DNA of 64,000 bases, taken from positions 532,607 through 596,606 of the forward strand of contig NZ_JAVFJK010000001.1 of assembly GCF_030908215.1 (NCBI RefSeq), read 5' to 3'. Each line of letters begins with the position of its first letter. Positions within the stretch are counted from its first letter, which is position 1. The translations under genes and the position numbers were made by a program. The stretch is from Sinomonas sp. ASV486 (GTDB lineage: Bacteria > Actinomycetota > Actinomycetes > Actinomycetales > Micrococcaceae). The notes beneath the pieces were generated by a model. That model made no database searches. It was given only the letters and a program-made list of their open reading frames with translations, and had not been told where the DNA came from. Positions 1 to 8,799 of the stretch are shown piece after piece.

Positions 1-1706
1 CGGACGCCCAGCTCGTCGAGCGCCTTGGCGAGGGCCGCGACCTCGGCGTTGGTCCGCGTCAGGACGGCCACGTCCGAGGCCCGCAGGGGCTGCCCATCCA
101 CGGTGAGTCCGCGCCCGAGGAGCTCCCGCACGCCCGCGGCCGTGGCGCGGAGCCGCTCCGGCGCGTTCGACTGGGCGCGCGTCCACGCCTCGACGCTCCC
201 CGCGTCCCCGGCGTACTGGGCGACCTTCGCAGCGGGCAGCTCGAGGTGCACCGACGCCTCGGTCATCCCGTGGCCACCGTTGCCGGCGTCACCGGTGAAA
301 ACCCGCTCGAACACCGCATTGGAGAGGTCCACGACGGCCTGCCTCGACCGCCACGTGTGCGAGAGCTGTTCCCGCCGCTCGGCCGATACCCGCGTCATGA
401 CGGCCTCCATGAGTTCCGGGTCGGTGCCGCGAAACTCGTAGATGGCCTGCTTCGGATCGCCCACCCACACGGCCTGCTCCACGAGCGCGCTCAGCTCGAG
501 GAACAGGGCCAGCTGGAGCGGGCTCGTGTCCTGGAACTCGTCCACCACGAGGAACTCGATCCGCCCGCGGAACGACTCGCGGAACGCCTCGTTGTGCCGT
601 GCGAGCTCGAGGACCTTGGCCTCCTGGTCCACGAAGTCCATGAGCGCGTTCCCGCGCTTGAACTCCTCGTAGGCGTCTAGGCAGTCCGCCGCGCACGCGA
701 AGACGCCGCGGATGTACCCCTCGAGGTCCGCGTGGAACGCCCGGTTGGACGGCAGCTCCTCGTGGATTCGCTTCTTGAGGTCTCCGAAGATGCTCTTGAG
801 TGCCTTCGGCGCGCCCGATCCGAGGAAGCCGCGCCACACCTCCCACGGCGTCGTCTCGACGTCCTGCGCCTTGGCGATCTTGTCCAGGATCTTGGGGTAG
901 TTCTCGGCAAAGCCTTTGGCAGCGGTGTCCACGGCCTTGCCGTCGACGCCTTCCCCAGTGCCGGCCACGCGTTCTGCCACGGCTCGCAGCGCGTGCAGCT
1001 CCCGGAACCACTCGGCCCGGCTGTCCTCGGCCGGGTCGTCGAGCAGGGCCCGGAACCCGGCCCACGAGGCGTCCGTACACCTGCGCACCTCGTTCGGAGA
1101 CAGCAGGTTGGTCCGGGCCAGGTTCACGACCCGCTGGACCGTGTCCTCCCACGACTCCACCTGGTATTCGCCGGACTGGTCCGGGTGCGTGCCCATGCGG
1201 CGCGCGATCGGCGCGAGCGTCTCGGCATGGTCCGCCCGGACCTCGTCGGTGGCGAGCTTGAACATCGCATCCAGCTGGTCCTCGCCGATCACCTCGAGCG
1301 CGGGGGAGAGGCCCGCATCGATCGCGTACTCGGCGAGCAGCTGTCCGCACACGCTGTTGACCGTGCCGATGAGGCTTGCCCCGAGCTGCTGGGACGCCAG
1401 CCTGAGGTCGGATGCGCGTGAGCCGCCCGACGACGACGGCACGCCCTCGCGCTCGCCCGGCCGCCCGCCGTCGTGCCCGCCGGTCCGGGTGAGCTGGCCT
1501 GCATCCAGGAGCCGCGCGGCGATGCGCTCGCGCAGCTCGCCAGCGGCCTTCTTGGTGAAGGTCGTGGCCATGGTCTTCTCGGCCGGCGTCCCGGCGGCGA
1601 TGCGCGCGACGATCTTCTCGGTGAGCGTGTAGGTCTTGCCCGTCCCGGCGCTCGCCGAGACCATCGTGACGTTGTCGAGGATGCCACCGCCGAGGATGCC
1701 GCTCAT
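1..1706 (-). CDS. UvrD/AddA-like superfamily 1 helicase, C-terminal part outside the window
   Basis: Partial gene reading off the left edge; about 568 codons are visible. The protein begins MSGILGGG and carries a Walker A motif (SASAGTGKT, about residues 17-25), motif Ia (TTFTKKAAGELRERI), the DExx box VVDEFQDTSPLQ, motif III (WVGDPKQAIYEFRG) and a later HTWRSRQ motif. This is an SF1 DNA helicase/translocase of the RecB/AddA type. Its start codon overlaps the stop of the upstream AddB-like nuclease by 4 bp (ATGA), so the two are translationally coupled and probably form one double-strand-break end-processing complex. Whether a nuclease domain follows at the C terminus cannot be seen. Family assignment is firm; exact subunit naming (AddA versus other) is inferred from the partner. 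Confidence 0.9.
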   Translation of the reverse strand, partial: MSGILGGGILDNVTMVSASAGTGKTYTLTEKIVARIAAGTPAEKTMATTFTKKAAGELRERIAARLLDAGQLTRTGGHDGGRPGEREGVPSSSGGSRASDLRLASQQLGASLIGTVNSVCGQLLAEYAIDAGLSPALEVIGEDQLDAMFKLATDEVRADHAETLAPIARRMGTHPDQSGEYQVESWEDTVQRVVNLARTNLLSPNEVRRCTDASWAGFRALLDDPAEDSRAEWFRELHALRAVAERVAGTGEGVDGKAVDTAAKGFAENYPKILDKIAKAQDVETTPWEVWRGFLGSGAPKALKSIFGDLKKRIHEELPSNRAFHADLEGYIRGVFACAADCLDAYEEFKRGNALMDFVDQEAKVLELARHNEAFRESFRGRIEFLVVDEFQDTSPLQLALFLELSALVEQAVWVGDPKQAIYEFRGTDPELMEAVMTRVSAERREQLSHTWRSRQAVVDLSNAVFERVFTGDAGNGGHGMTEASVHLELPAAKVAQYAGDAGSVEAWTRAQSNAPERLRATAAGVRELLGRGLTVDGQPLRASDVAVLTRTNAEVAALAKALDELGV

Positions 1707-4510
1707 GAGTAGTCTCCCTTCAGCCCGCACAGGGCCCCGAAATGGCAGAACCGGCACCCCGGCTGGACGTACAGGCGGCCCACCGCGGTCTCGACGTCCT
1801 CGATGGTCTTGGGCTGCTCGCCTGGAGCGGTCGACGCCTTGGCCTGCTCGGCGAACGCGTCCTCGACAGGCTTCGTGGCCGTGACGCGCCCGCCGAGGAC
1901 CTGCTCGATCGTGAACTCGGCCGAGCGCACCGCCCGGCCCCACAGCTGCGCCGGGGTCTCCTCGCGGGGGATCGCCGGCCCGAAATGCCCGTGCGCCGAC
2001 GCGAAGGCGTGCTGCTTGAGCAGGTAGTACGCGGTGGGGTCGTCCGGCGGGGCGTCGCCCTCGTGCAGCGCCCACTGGTACAGGGCGAGTTGCAGCGCGG
2101 TGCCCTTGCGGACCTTCTCGCGGAGGTACTTGGCCGAGTTGTACCACTTGAGGTCGATCACCACGGTGCGCCCGTCGGAGTCGATCCCGACGGCGTCCGC
2201 CGCGCCGCGCACGGGGACGGCCACGACGCCGTCGCTCGTGACGAGTGGGAGGTCCTTCGAGAACTCCTGCTCGACCTCCTGCAGCACGATTCCGCCCTGC
2301 TCGAGCATCCCGAAGAAGGTCGACGCCGCCTGCCTGACCGCGGCCTCGACCGTGAGCCGGCGTGCCTTCTGGCCGGGCAGGAGGAGCTCGGACGCGAGCT
2401 GCGGCACGAGGGTGTCGATTACGGCACGGATCTCGGTGTCCGTGGGGACCGCGCGGTGCTGCGGCCGGAGCATGGCGTGGAGCTCCTCGATGACCCGATG
2501 CGCGAACGAGCCGATCATGCGGCTGCCCTCGGGGATGTCCGCCGCGTCGGGGACCCGCAGGCCGCCCTTGCGCTCGAGCGCCCACCGCATCGAGCAGCCG
2601 AGCAGCACGTCGAGCTGCGAGTAGGAGAGAGTCTCGGGCGCGAGGGCCGTGTTCGCGCCGACCTCTTGGACAGGATCGGGAGCCGACGGCCGCGCCGCAT
2701 CGGCGCGACGAAGCTGGGCAGTCCGGCCGGCAAGGCGCCACACGCCGTCGGCGTCGGTGAGGTCCGACGGCCCGCGCGTCGCCTTGGCGATACGCTCTGC
2801 GACGCTGGAGCTCCCGCCGCCGACGCTGGGGCTCCCGTCGCCGACGGCAGGGGCGCGTCCATACCTCTCAACGAGCGCCTCGAGCAGCGGGTTCGAGTCG
2901 ACACGCTCGCCGTTGCGCTGGGCGATCTGCACGATCACGAGCCGCTTGCACCGCCCCGCGGCCGCGAGCGTCTCGCGGACGGCGAGGGCGGTCAGGTCCT
3001 GTGGGCTCGGGAGCTCGACGCCCACGCGGGCGAGTGTCGCGGCGTCGTGCGCGTCCCAGCGGCGCACGCGCGGGGTCGACGCGGACTGGAACCCCCACCA
3101 CAGCGCGTCCTCCACGTCCTCGCCGAGCTCCACGAGGTGGTTGAGGCGCAGCCAGAGGGCGGCCTCGGCGGGCAGGATCGGCTCGGCGTCCGCCGTCACG
3201 ACCGACGCCACGATCCGCCGCAAGTCCTTCCGCGAGACGTGTCGTAGCGGCGCGACGAGGGCGAGGATGCGCTTGAGCTGAGCGGAGGTCGTCTGCAGCC
3301 GGGGCACTACGGCGGCCCGCGCGTTGAGCGCCGCCGCGAACCACGACGCGGCCTCGACGAGCTGGCCGCCGGTGGGCCTGCGGTGCTCGACGTCGAGCAG
3401 CAGGTGCGTGCTGAACGTCCGGTCCAGCTGCGCCGCGAGGTCGGGCCCGAGGGACTCGTCGGCGCCGATGTCCGCGATGGCCCGCTCCCATTCGGGCCCG
3501 CGGGTCCCGGGCTCGCGAGTGAGCGCGCGCAGGAGGTGCCGGGCGGCGCGGCGCCTCACCGGCGAGTCCGGGAGTGTGAGGAACTCCGCAAGCAGGTGGA
3601 CGTTGGCCGGCTCCCACACGAGCTCGAAGAACAGCGGGATGAGGGCGTCCTGCGCGCGCCACACCGACCGCTCGCCCACGCCGAGGCGCGGCAGCCCGTG
3701 CATCGTGAGGTACTGGTCCAGGACGGGCGTCGGGTCCGAGCACACGACAGCGGTGCTCGCGTTCGCGCCCGAATCCCCACCACCGTCCCCGCCCGCGGCG
3801 AGCCAGCGGGCGGCGTGCTCGGCGGCCTCCCACTCCGTCTCGGCGGAGAGGACCGTGAGCTCGGGCTCGCCCGTCGGCTGCGGCGCCTCGCTCACCCGGA
3901 CGCCTCGGTCCCGCAGCGCGCCGATGATCCGCCGCCACACGGCCGGGAACGTCTCCTCGGGATGTTGGAGGACCAGCTCGTCGATGCCCAACGGCAGGGG
4001 AGAGGACTCGAGCTCGTCGAGGAGCTCGACGACGTCGTCCGCGAGCGACGGCGCGAGCCCGCCTCCCGTGCCTCCCGAGCGTTCCGGCCCCCTCCCGGCG
4101 CGCTCGGCGGCGGCGAGCGTGCGCAGCAGCGGCGACGGCCCGCCGTCGTGCGCCGGGCCCCTCTCCGTGCTGGCGCGCGCGTGCGTGTCCTCACGCGCCG
4201 ACTCGTCGGGGAGGTCGCCGCGCCAGCCGTTCGCGACGGCGTCGTCGCGCGCCGCAAGGAGGTCGTAGGCGGTGGACCAGGCGTCGGCGTGGAGGGAGTC
4301 GTGGAACCAGGCATCCGGCGAGTCGAGGTGCTCGAGCGTGGCCAGATACTGGCTCACGCGCTCGGCGCTGGGGGTCTCCGCCCGCGTCAGGCCGAGACGC
4401 GTCTGGAGGAGCCCGATGAGGTTCTTCCGCCCCACGCGCACGCGGTTCAGCCCCGGGCTCGCGTACGCCCACGGAGCGCGGTCCAGGAACCACCCGAATT
4501 CGACGATCAT
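1703..4510 (-). CDS. AddB-like PD-(D/E)XK nuclease with Fe-S cysteine signature
   Basis: About 935 aa. The C-terminal third holds a RecB-type nuclease: GSFAHRVIEELH, RGAADAVG, the catalytic VVIDLK (K near residue 788) and the QLALYQW helix. Four cysteines, one near residue 639 (LLGCSMRW) and three at the C terminus (C919, C922, C928 in GCRFCHFGALCGLKG), give the C-x~280-C-x2-C-x5-C spacing of the AddB iron-sulfur cluster. The N-terminal two thirds have no clear Walker A and resemble the inactivated helicase half of AddB. The start at 4510 is preferred because a G-rich ribosome site lies about 7 nt upstream; 4516 is an alternative. It is coupled to the helicase gene by ATGA. A short 21-bp imperfect tandem duplication near 2811-2855 adds a Gly/Ser-rich loop. 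Confidence 0.85.
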   Translation of the reverse strand: MIVEFGWFLDRAPWAYASPGLNRVRVGRKNLIGLLQTRLGLTRAETPSAERVSQYLATLEHLDSPDAWFHDSLHADAWSTAYDLLAARDDAVANGWRGDLPDESAREDTHARASTERGPAHDGGPSPLLRTLAAAERAGRGPERSGGTGGGLAPSLADDVVELLDELESSPLPLGIDELVLQHPEETFPAVWRRIIGALRDRGVRVSEAPQPTGEPELTVLSAETEWEAAEHAARWLAAGGDGGGDSGANASTAVVCSDPTPVLDQYLTMHGLPRLGVGERSVWRAQDALIPLFFELVWEPANVHLLAEFLTLPDSPVRRRAARHLLRALTREPGTRGPEWERAIADIGADESLGPDLAAQLDRTFSTHLLLDVEHRRPTGGQLVEAASWFAAALNARAAVVPRLQTTSAQLKRILALVAPLRHVSRKDLRRIVASVVTADAEPILPAEAALWLRLNHLVELGEDVEDALWWGFQSASTPRVRRWDAHDAATLARVGVELPSPQDLTALAVRETLAAAGRCKRLVIVQIAQRNGERVDSNPLLEALVERYGRAPAVGDGSPSVGGGSSSVAERIAKATRGPSDLTDADGVWRLAGRTAQLRRADAARPSAPDPVQEVGANTALAPETLSYSQLDVLLGCSMRWALERKGGLRVPDAADIPEGSRMIGSFAHRVIEELHAMLRPQHRAVPTDTEIRAVIDTLVPQLASELLLPGQKARRLTVEAAVRQAASTFFGMLEQGGIVLQEVEQEFSKDLPLVTSDGVVAVPVRGAADAVGIDSDGRTVVIDLKWYNSAKYLREKVRKGTALQLALYQWALHEGDAPPDDPTAYYLLKQHAFASAHGHFGPAIPREETPAQLWGRAVRSAEFTIEQVLGGRVTATKPVEDAFAEQAKASTAPGEQPKTIEDVETAVGRLYVQPGCRFCHFGALCGLKGDYS

Positions 4511-4658
4511 CGTCATCCCCCTGCTCTGCACGCCGGCCGCCCGATCGCCAGCATGCCCCTCACACTAGCCAACCCCTCCGACAAACGAGACCGTGCGTGA
4601 GCGCGACGCCACCGTCCACACCATGCCAGATCCGTGATGCCCGCAGCGGGCCCCCAGA

Positions 4659-5030
4659 TCAGTCCCGGCGCGCGATGCGAGCTGCGATGACGCGAGCCGA
4701 CTCGTCGAGCGTGCGGCGTCTGGCCGCAACGCCCACCATGAGGTCGAACGCCTCGTCGGTGCTGAAGGTGTGGCCGAACCCGTTGATCCACAGGAAAAGT
4801 ACCGTGAGAGTCCAGGCAGTGCGCCTATTTCCGTCAATGAGGGCTTGGTTTCGCGTTACGGACTCCAACAACGCCGCCGCCTTCTCGGGCAGCGATTGAT
4901 ACACATCGTGACCGCCCACAGCAGTAGCCGGCCGTGCGAGTGCAGAGGCGAGGAGGCCAGCGTCCTTCACATGGATTCCCATGCGTTCGACCACGAACAG
5001 GGCATCCTCGAGATCAAGGAAGGCAGTCAT
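4659..5030 (-). CDS. Doc/Fic-family toxin with altered catalytic motif
   Basis: 123 aa, the usual size of Doc (death-on-curing) toxins. The body matches the Fic/Doc fold: N-terminal helix with ALFVVERMG, then the loop RNQALIDGNRRTAW (about residues 58-71), then a hydrophobic helix WTLTVLFLWINGFG. Family Fic motifs read HxFx(D/N)GNKR; here the histidine position is Gln and the Lys is Arg, which I checked on the DNA (codons CAA and AGG). Doc toxins phosphorylate EF-Tu and other Fic proteins AMPylate targets, both needing that His, so activity is uncertain. The start overlaps the antitoxin stop by 4 bp, the normal toxin-antitoxin arrangement. Confidence 0.82.
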   Translation of the reverse strand: MTAFLDLEDALFVVERMGIHVKDAGLLASALARPATAVGGHDVYQSLPEKAAALLESVTRNQALIDGNRRTAWTLTVLFLWINGFGHTFSTDEAFDLMVGVAARRRTLDESARVIAARIARRD

Positions 5031-5233
5031 GCGTCAGCAAGACGGTCGAGGAACTCCTTGTCGTGTGTCAGAACGAAATTCAGGCCTTCTTCGAGCTGTT
5101 TCCGCCGCTCGTGGCGTTCGACGACAAGCTGCGCCCCGCGCAGCAGGAGGGCGTTCTTCGAAACGTGCTCGGCCGCTGCCACGGCTTCGAGCTGGCGGTC
5201 GAGTTCCTCTGGAATGCGGACGTTGATGGCCAT
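5027..5233 (-). CDS. Antitoxin, ribbon-helix-helix-like
   Basis: 68 aa. The N terminus MAINVRIPEELDRQLEAVAAAEHVSKNALL is a typical ribbon-helix-helix or Phd/CopG-like DNA-binding start: a short strand, then a helix with PEELDRQL. The charged C-terminal half (RRKQLEEGLNFVLTHDKEFLDRLADA) would be the toxin-binding tail. It lies directly upstream of the Doc-like gene with an ATGA overlap, so it should neutralise the toxin and repress its own promoter. Repeats just upstream of the start fit autoregulation. The toxin-antitoxin assignment rests on gene order and fold-level resemblance. Confidence 0.78.
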   Translation of the reverse strand: MAINVRIPEELDRQLEAVAAAEHVSKNALLLRGAQLVVERHERRKQLEEGLNFVLTHDKEFLDRLADA

Positions 5234-5240
5234 ATCCCAT

Positions 5241-5257
5241 AGTACCGCTTCAGTACC
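5241..5257 (-). promoter_or_regulatory. Candidate toxin-antitoxin operator (paired AGTACC repeats)
   Basis: Two AGTACC hexamers (5241-5246 and 5252-5257) stand 11 bp apart, about one helical turn, only 8 bp upstream of the antitoxin start. Each contains a GTAC palindrome core. Ribbon-helix-helix antitoxins bind such closely phased short repeats. Function is inferred. Confidence 0.4.
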
Positions 5258-5335
5258 ACAGAGAGGTCCATGGACGTCCCCTCCTGCAGCGTCCCTTGGC
5301 CCTCAATGCTAGGAGAGCCCGCCAGATCAGGCGCC

Positions 5336-5544
5336 TCACGCGCTGCGGCGACCATGGTCGTGCCTCTTCTTAGCCCTGTCCAGCTTCTCGAGCACGGGTA
5401 GTAGCTCGACGTCGTACAGATCCGGGATCCACATGATCCGCCGTCCGGACGCGTGCAGCCATGACGCGGGCGAACCATCGAATGCATCGCCAGCGGCGAG
5501 CTGGAATGCCTCACGGAGCAGTGACCGCAGGGTAGCGTGGACCC
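5336..5544 (-). pseudogene. Short open fragment without a start codon, possible gene remnant
   Basis: The minus strand between the hydrolase start and the toxin-antitoxin pair is open for about 70 codons ending at 5336. It reads like real protein: LLREAFQLAAGDAF, then SWLHASGRRIMWIPDLYDVE, then LLPVLEKLDRAKKRHDHGR before the stop. No ATG/GTG with a ribosome site is present in frame, so it may be the surviving C terminus of a degraded gene next to the toxin-antitoxin module. I do not recognise a family. The rest of 5234-5544 shows nothing else clear. Confidence 0.3.
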
Positions 5545-6342
5545 ATGGAACGCCTCACTTCAGCTGACGGAACCTCCATCGCCTACGACCGCCTCGGCTC
5601 CGGGGCCCCTCTCATCCTCGTCTCGGGCGCGACCGCGGACCGCCGGGCGGACGCCCAGCTCGCAGAGGCCCTCGCCGAGACCTTCACGGTCTACAACTAC
5701 GACCGCCGCGGCCGCGGCGAAAGCACCGACACCCAGCCGTTCGCCGTCGACCGCGAGATCGAGGACATCGGCGCGCTCCTTGACATCGCGCGTAGCGCAC
5801 AAGCGCACGACGGCGCGGACGCGGCCCTCGTCGGCTTCTCCTCGGGCGCCGCGCTCGCCGGCCGCGCCGCGGCCGTGCTGCCCGTGCGCGCGCTCGTCAT
5901 GTGGGAACCGCCCTTCATGACCGACGACGCAGGCCTGGCCCGGGCGAAGCAGTACACCGAGACGCTCGACGCCGCGCTCGCAGCGGAGGACTTCGACGGC
6001 GCCCTGACAACGTTCCTCCGCTACGTGGGCCTGCCGGACGAGGCCATCGACGGCACGCGGCAGTCGCCCTTCTGGGCGGAGGGCGTTCGCGTGGCCCCGA
6101 CCCTCGCGTACGACAACGCGGCCATGGGCCACGACGGCGGCGTGCCCGTGGACGTCTTCGGCAGGATCACCGCCCCGACCCTCGTCCTGGCGGGCGGAGC
6201 GAGCCCCGCCTTCCTGCCCGCAGCCGCGCAGGCGGCCGCGGCGGCGATTCCGGACGCGGCGACGGGTGTCCTCGAGGGCCAGATGCACAACGTCGACGCG
6301 GTGGTGTTCGCCGAGGCGGTGCGCGGGTTCCTCGGGACGTAG
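5545..6342 (+). CDS. Alpha/beta hydrolase
   Basis: 265 aa alpha/beta-hydrolase fold protein. The nucleophile elbow is GFSSG (about residues 91-95, VGFSSGAALAGRAA); the oxyanion region is LVSGAT near residue 30; YNYDRRGRGES is the usual strand-4 motif, and MHNVD near residue 250 offers the catalytic His. Substrate unknown: esterase or epoxide-hydrolase-like roles are all possible. Leaderless start: TAGCGT at 5533-5538 stands 6 nt before the ATG and there is no Shine-Dalgarno sequence. It is followed 38 bp later by a separate gene with its own promoter-like box. Confidence 0.85.
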   Translation: MERLTSADGTSIAYDRLGSGAPLILVSGATADRRADAQLAEALAETFTVYNYDRRGRGESTDTQPFAVDREIEDIGALLDIARSAQAHDGADAALVGFSSGAALAGRAAAVLPVRALVMWEPPFMTDDAGLARAKQYTETLDAALAAEDFDGALTTFLRYVGLPDEAIDGTRQSPFWAEGVRVAPTLAYDNAAMGHDGGVPVDVFGRITAPTLVLAGGASPAFLPAAAQAAAAAIPDAATGVLEGQMHNVDAVVFAEAVRGFLGT

Positions 6343-6380
6343 ACTCTGCGGCGCACCCTCAGCGCGGTACCCTCGACCCT

Positions 6381-7139
6381 GTGCCGGAGAACCAGAACCC
6401 GACCTCGCCCGAAGCTTTCGCCGAAGCCGTCGACCGCCTAGAATCCCTCACGCGCACCTTCGCGGAGGAGATCGACCAGGCGGTCGATGAGGCCATGCTC
6501 GGCAAGCCCGTCCCCACCTGCCCGGGGTGGAGGCTTGGCGACCTCATCGACCACCTCGCCGGGATCCACCGATGGGCCGCCGCGTCGCTCGGCGCCGAGC
6601 ACGCGCCGGCCGAGACACCGCGCCCACCGGACGCGGACCTCGTGCGCTGGTACCGCACGAGCGCCGAGCACCTCGTCGAGGCACTCCGGGCTGCCGGTCC
6701 CGGCGCCCCCGCGTGGACCCTGTGGGGTGACCGCGTCGCGGCCTTCTGGGTGCGCCGCCAGGTCCACGAGACGGCGATCCACACATTCGATCTCCTCAGC
6801 TCCCTCAAGCTCGCCGACGACTGGGACCTCGAAGGAGACGTTGCCCTCGACGGCATCCATGAGGTCCTGTTCGGCTTCTACCCCCGCCAGGTGCGGCTCG
6901 GGCGCACGAGGGGACTGCCCGGCGTCGTGCGCTTCGAGGTGACGCACGACGGCGGCGGGTCGGCCACGGTGCTCGTCTCACCGGCGGCGGAGCCGGACAG
7001 CCCGGAGGCCGAGACGCCGCTGGGCACGGTGACGGGCCCGGCGGCCGAGATCTACCTCGGATTGTGGGGCCGCAGGCCCCTCCCCGGAGCCACGGCGGAG
7101 CTCGCGGCGATGATCCGGGCGGCCAAGCTCATTCCGTGA
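6381..7139 (+). CDS. Maleylpyruvate isomerase family, mycothiol-dependent-like protein
   Basis: 252 aa starting at GTG 6381. The N-terminal DinB-like four-helix bundle carries the metal-site elements of mycothiol-dependent maleylpyruvate isomerases: a His in DLIDHLAGIHRW (about residue 57) and HETAIHTFD (about residues 130-138), where Glu and His are the other ligands. The C-terminal part is the small MDMPI_C-like domain. Family members use mycothiol, the actinobacterial thiol, for isomerisation or detoxification; the actual substrate here is unknown. Start looks leaderless: TACCCT at 6368-6373, 7 nt before GTG. Confidence 0.82.
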   Translation: MPENQNPTSPEAFAEAVDRLESLTRTFAEEIDQAVDEAMLGKPVPTCPGWRLGDLIDHLAGIHRWAAASLGAEHAPAETPRPPDADLVRWYRTSAEHLVEALRAAGPGAPAWTLWGDRVAAFWVRRQVHETAIHTFDLLSSLKLADDWDLEGDVALDGIHEVLFGFYPRQVRLGRTRGLPGVVRFEVTHDGGGSATVLVSPAAEPDSPEAETPLGTVTGPAAEIYLGLWGRRPLPGATAELAAMIRAAKLIP

Positions 7140-7165
7140 ACGAGACACGTGGTACTAGATCCCAC

Positions 7166-7195
7166 TTGACCTGAGACTCAGTTTCACGCTTCACT
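7166..7195 (+). promoter_or_regulatory. Possible promoter with palindrome before the acyl-CoA ligase
   Basis: TTGACC (7166-7171) resembles a -35 box and is followed by the perfect 11-bp palindrome CTGAGACTCAG (7171-7181); the -10 candidate (TTCACT, 7190-7195) is poor. The palindrome could be a TetR-type operator, but nothing in the window proves it. Confidence 0.25.
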
Positions 7196-7236
7196 GGGTG
7201 TGGCCTACGCCACAGTAACTTCCGTCAGGAGATCCC

Positions 7237-8772
7237 GTGAACCTTGCCGACCATCTCGCCCTGAGCGCCGCCCGTCGCGGCGAGCGCACCGCGATCGTGT
7301 GCGGCGAGGAGACCTGGACCTACGCCGCGCTCGATGCGGCCAGCGCCCGCGTCGCGGGGATGCTCACCCGGGGAGGAGTCGTGCCGGGCGGGCGCGTGGC
7401 GGTCATGCTCCCCAACGTGCCCGAGTTCGCGGCCGTGTACTACGGGGCGCTGCGGGCGGGCGCCGTCGTGGTGCCCATGAACCCGCTGCTCAAGGAGCGC
7501 GAGATCGCCTACTACCTCGGGGACTCGGGGGCCGAGGTGCTCTTCGCGGCATCGACCGTGGGAGACGAGGCCATCGCCGGGGCGGCCGCGAGCGGCGCCA
7601 GGGTCATCGTCGTCGAGCCGGGCTCGTTCGCCATAAGCCTCGGGGACGAGGAGCCGCTTGCACAGGTCGTGGAGCGGGCCGGCGAGGACACCGCCGTGAT
7701 CCTCTACACCTCCGGGACCACCGGCCGGCCCAAGGGCGCGGAGCTGACCCATGACAACCTGATCCTCAACGCGGACCTGACAGTCCGCACGCTTTTGAAC
7801 CTGACCTCGGACGACGTTGTGTTCGGCGGACTTCCCCTGTTCCACACGTTCGGGCAGACGTGCGCGCTGAACACCACCATCATGGCCGGGGCCACGATCG
7901 CGCTCCTGCCGCGGTTCACCGCCCAGGGGGCGCTCGAGGTGATCGCGTCGCAGCGCGTCACGGTGTTCGCCGGGGTCCCCACGATGTACAGCGCGCTCCT
8001 CGCCGTCCCCGACCACCGCCGCTACGACACGTCCTCGCTGCGCGTGTGCATCTCCGGCGGTGCGGCGCTCCCGGTCGAGGTCCTCCACCGCTTCGAGGAC
8101 GAGTTCTCGTGCATCATCCTCGAGGGCTACGGCCTGTCCGAGACGTCCCCCGTCGCCGCGTTCAACCACCCGGACCGGCTCCGCAAGCCCGGCTCGATCG
8201 GCACGGCCGTGGAGGGGGTTCGGCTGCGCGTCGTCGGCCTCGACGGCGAGGACGTCCCCTGCGGCGAGGTGGGCGAGATCGCCGTCCAGGGGCACAACAT
8301 CATGAAGGGGTATTGGAAGCGGCCCGACGCCACGGCGGAGGCGATCCGCGACGGCTGGTTCCTTACCGGGGACATGGGGAAGATCGACGCCGACGGGTGC
8401 TACTCGATCGTGGACCGCAAGAAGGACCTCATCATCCGCGGCGGCTTCAACATCTACCCCCGCGAAGTCGAGGAAGTGCTCTACGAACATCCCGCGGTCG
8501 CCGAGGCCGCGGTAATCGGCGTGCCCCACGCCGAGCTGGGGGAGGAGGTTGCCGCCGTCGTGGCCCTCACCAGCCCCGGCGCGGCCACGCCCGAGGAGCT
8601 CCGCGACTTCGTGAAGTCCCAGCTCGCCGCGTACAAGTACCCCCGCGAGGTCCACATCGTCCAGCAGCTCCCCAAGGGGCCGACGGGGAAGATCCTCAAG
8701 CGCGAGATCCGCACCGGGCTGGCCTCGACGCACGACGCCGCGGGGTCGCCTTCCGCGGTCCGGGCAGGCTGA
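7237..8772 (+). CDS. Long-chain fatty-acid--CoA ligase (AMP-forming)
   Basis: 511 aa member of the adenylate-forming (ANL) superfamily. P-loop-like motif ILYTSGTTGRPKGAELTH near residues 155-172; the A5 region EGYGLSETSP near 295; the A7 motif GWFLTGDMGKID near 370; A8 hinge DRKKDLIIRGGFNIYPREVEE; catalytic Lys in PTGKILKRE near residue 487. It activates a carboxylic acid with ATP and loads it on CoA; long or medium chain fatty acids are likely but aryl acids cannot be excluded. Start is GTG with AGGAG upstream. Free-standing gene, convergent with the channel gene downstream. Confidence 0.9.
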   Translation: MNLADHLALSAARRGERTAIVCGEETWTYAALDAASARVAGMLTRGGVVPGGRVAVMLPNVPEFAAVYYGALRAGAVVVPMNPLLKEREIAYYLGDSGAEVLFAASTVGDEAIAGAAASGARVIVVEPGSFAISLGDEEPLAQVVERAGEDTAVILYTSGTTGRPKGAELTHDNLILNADLTVRTLLNLTSDDVVFGGLPLFHTFGQTCALNTTIMAGATIALLPRFTAQGALEVIASQRVTVFAGVPTMYSALLAVPDHRRYDTSSLRVCISGGAALPVEVLHRFEDEFSCIILEGYGLSETSPVAAFNHPDRLRKPGSIGTAVEGVRLRVVGLDGEDVPCGEVGEIAVQGHNIMKGYWKRPDATAEAIRDGWFLTGDMGKIDADGCYSIVDRKKDLIIRGGFNIYPREVEEVLYEHPAVAEAAVIGVPHAELGEEVAAVVALTSPGAATPEELRDFVKSQLAAYKYPREVHIVQQLPKGPTGKILKREIRTGLASTHDAAGSPSAVRAG

Positions 8773-8799
8773 CGTCGGGCCGCGCAGGTTGACCTCGGG

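Noticed and set aside
4513..5514. Other-frame reading frames across the toxin-antitoxin region, such as a 144-codon frame at 5080-5514
   Set aside because: Their composition is out-of-frame-like (Arg/Ser-rich), they overlap the better-supported antitoxin, and no family resemblance is seen.
5901..6380. Upstream extension of the mycothiol isomerase-like protein
   Set aside because: The extension overlaps the hydrolase gene in another frame and is Arg/Gly-rich; GTG 6381 with a TANNNT box gives the normal family length.
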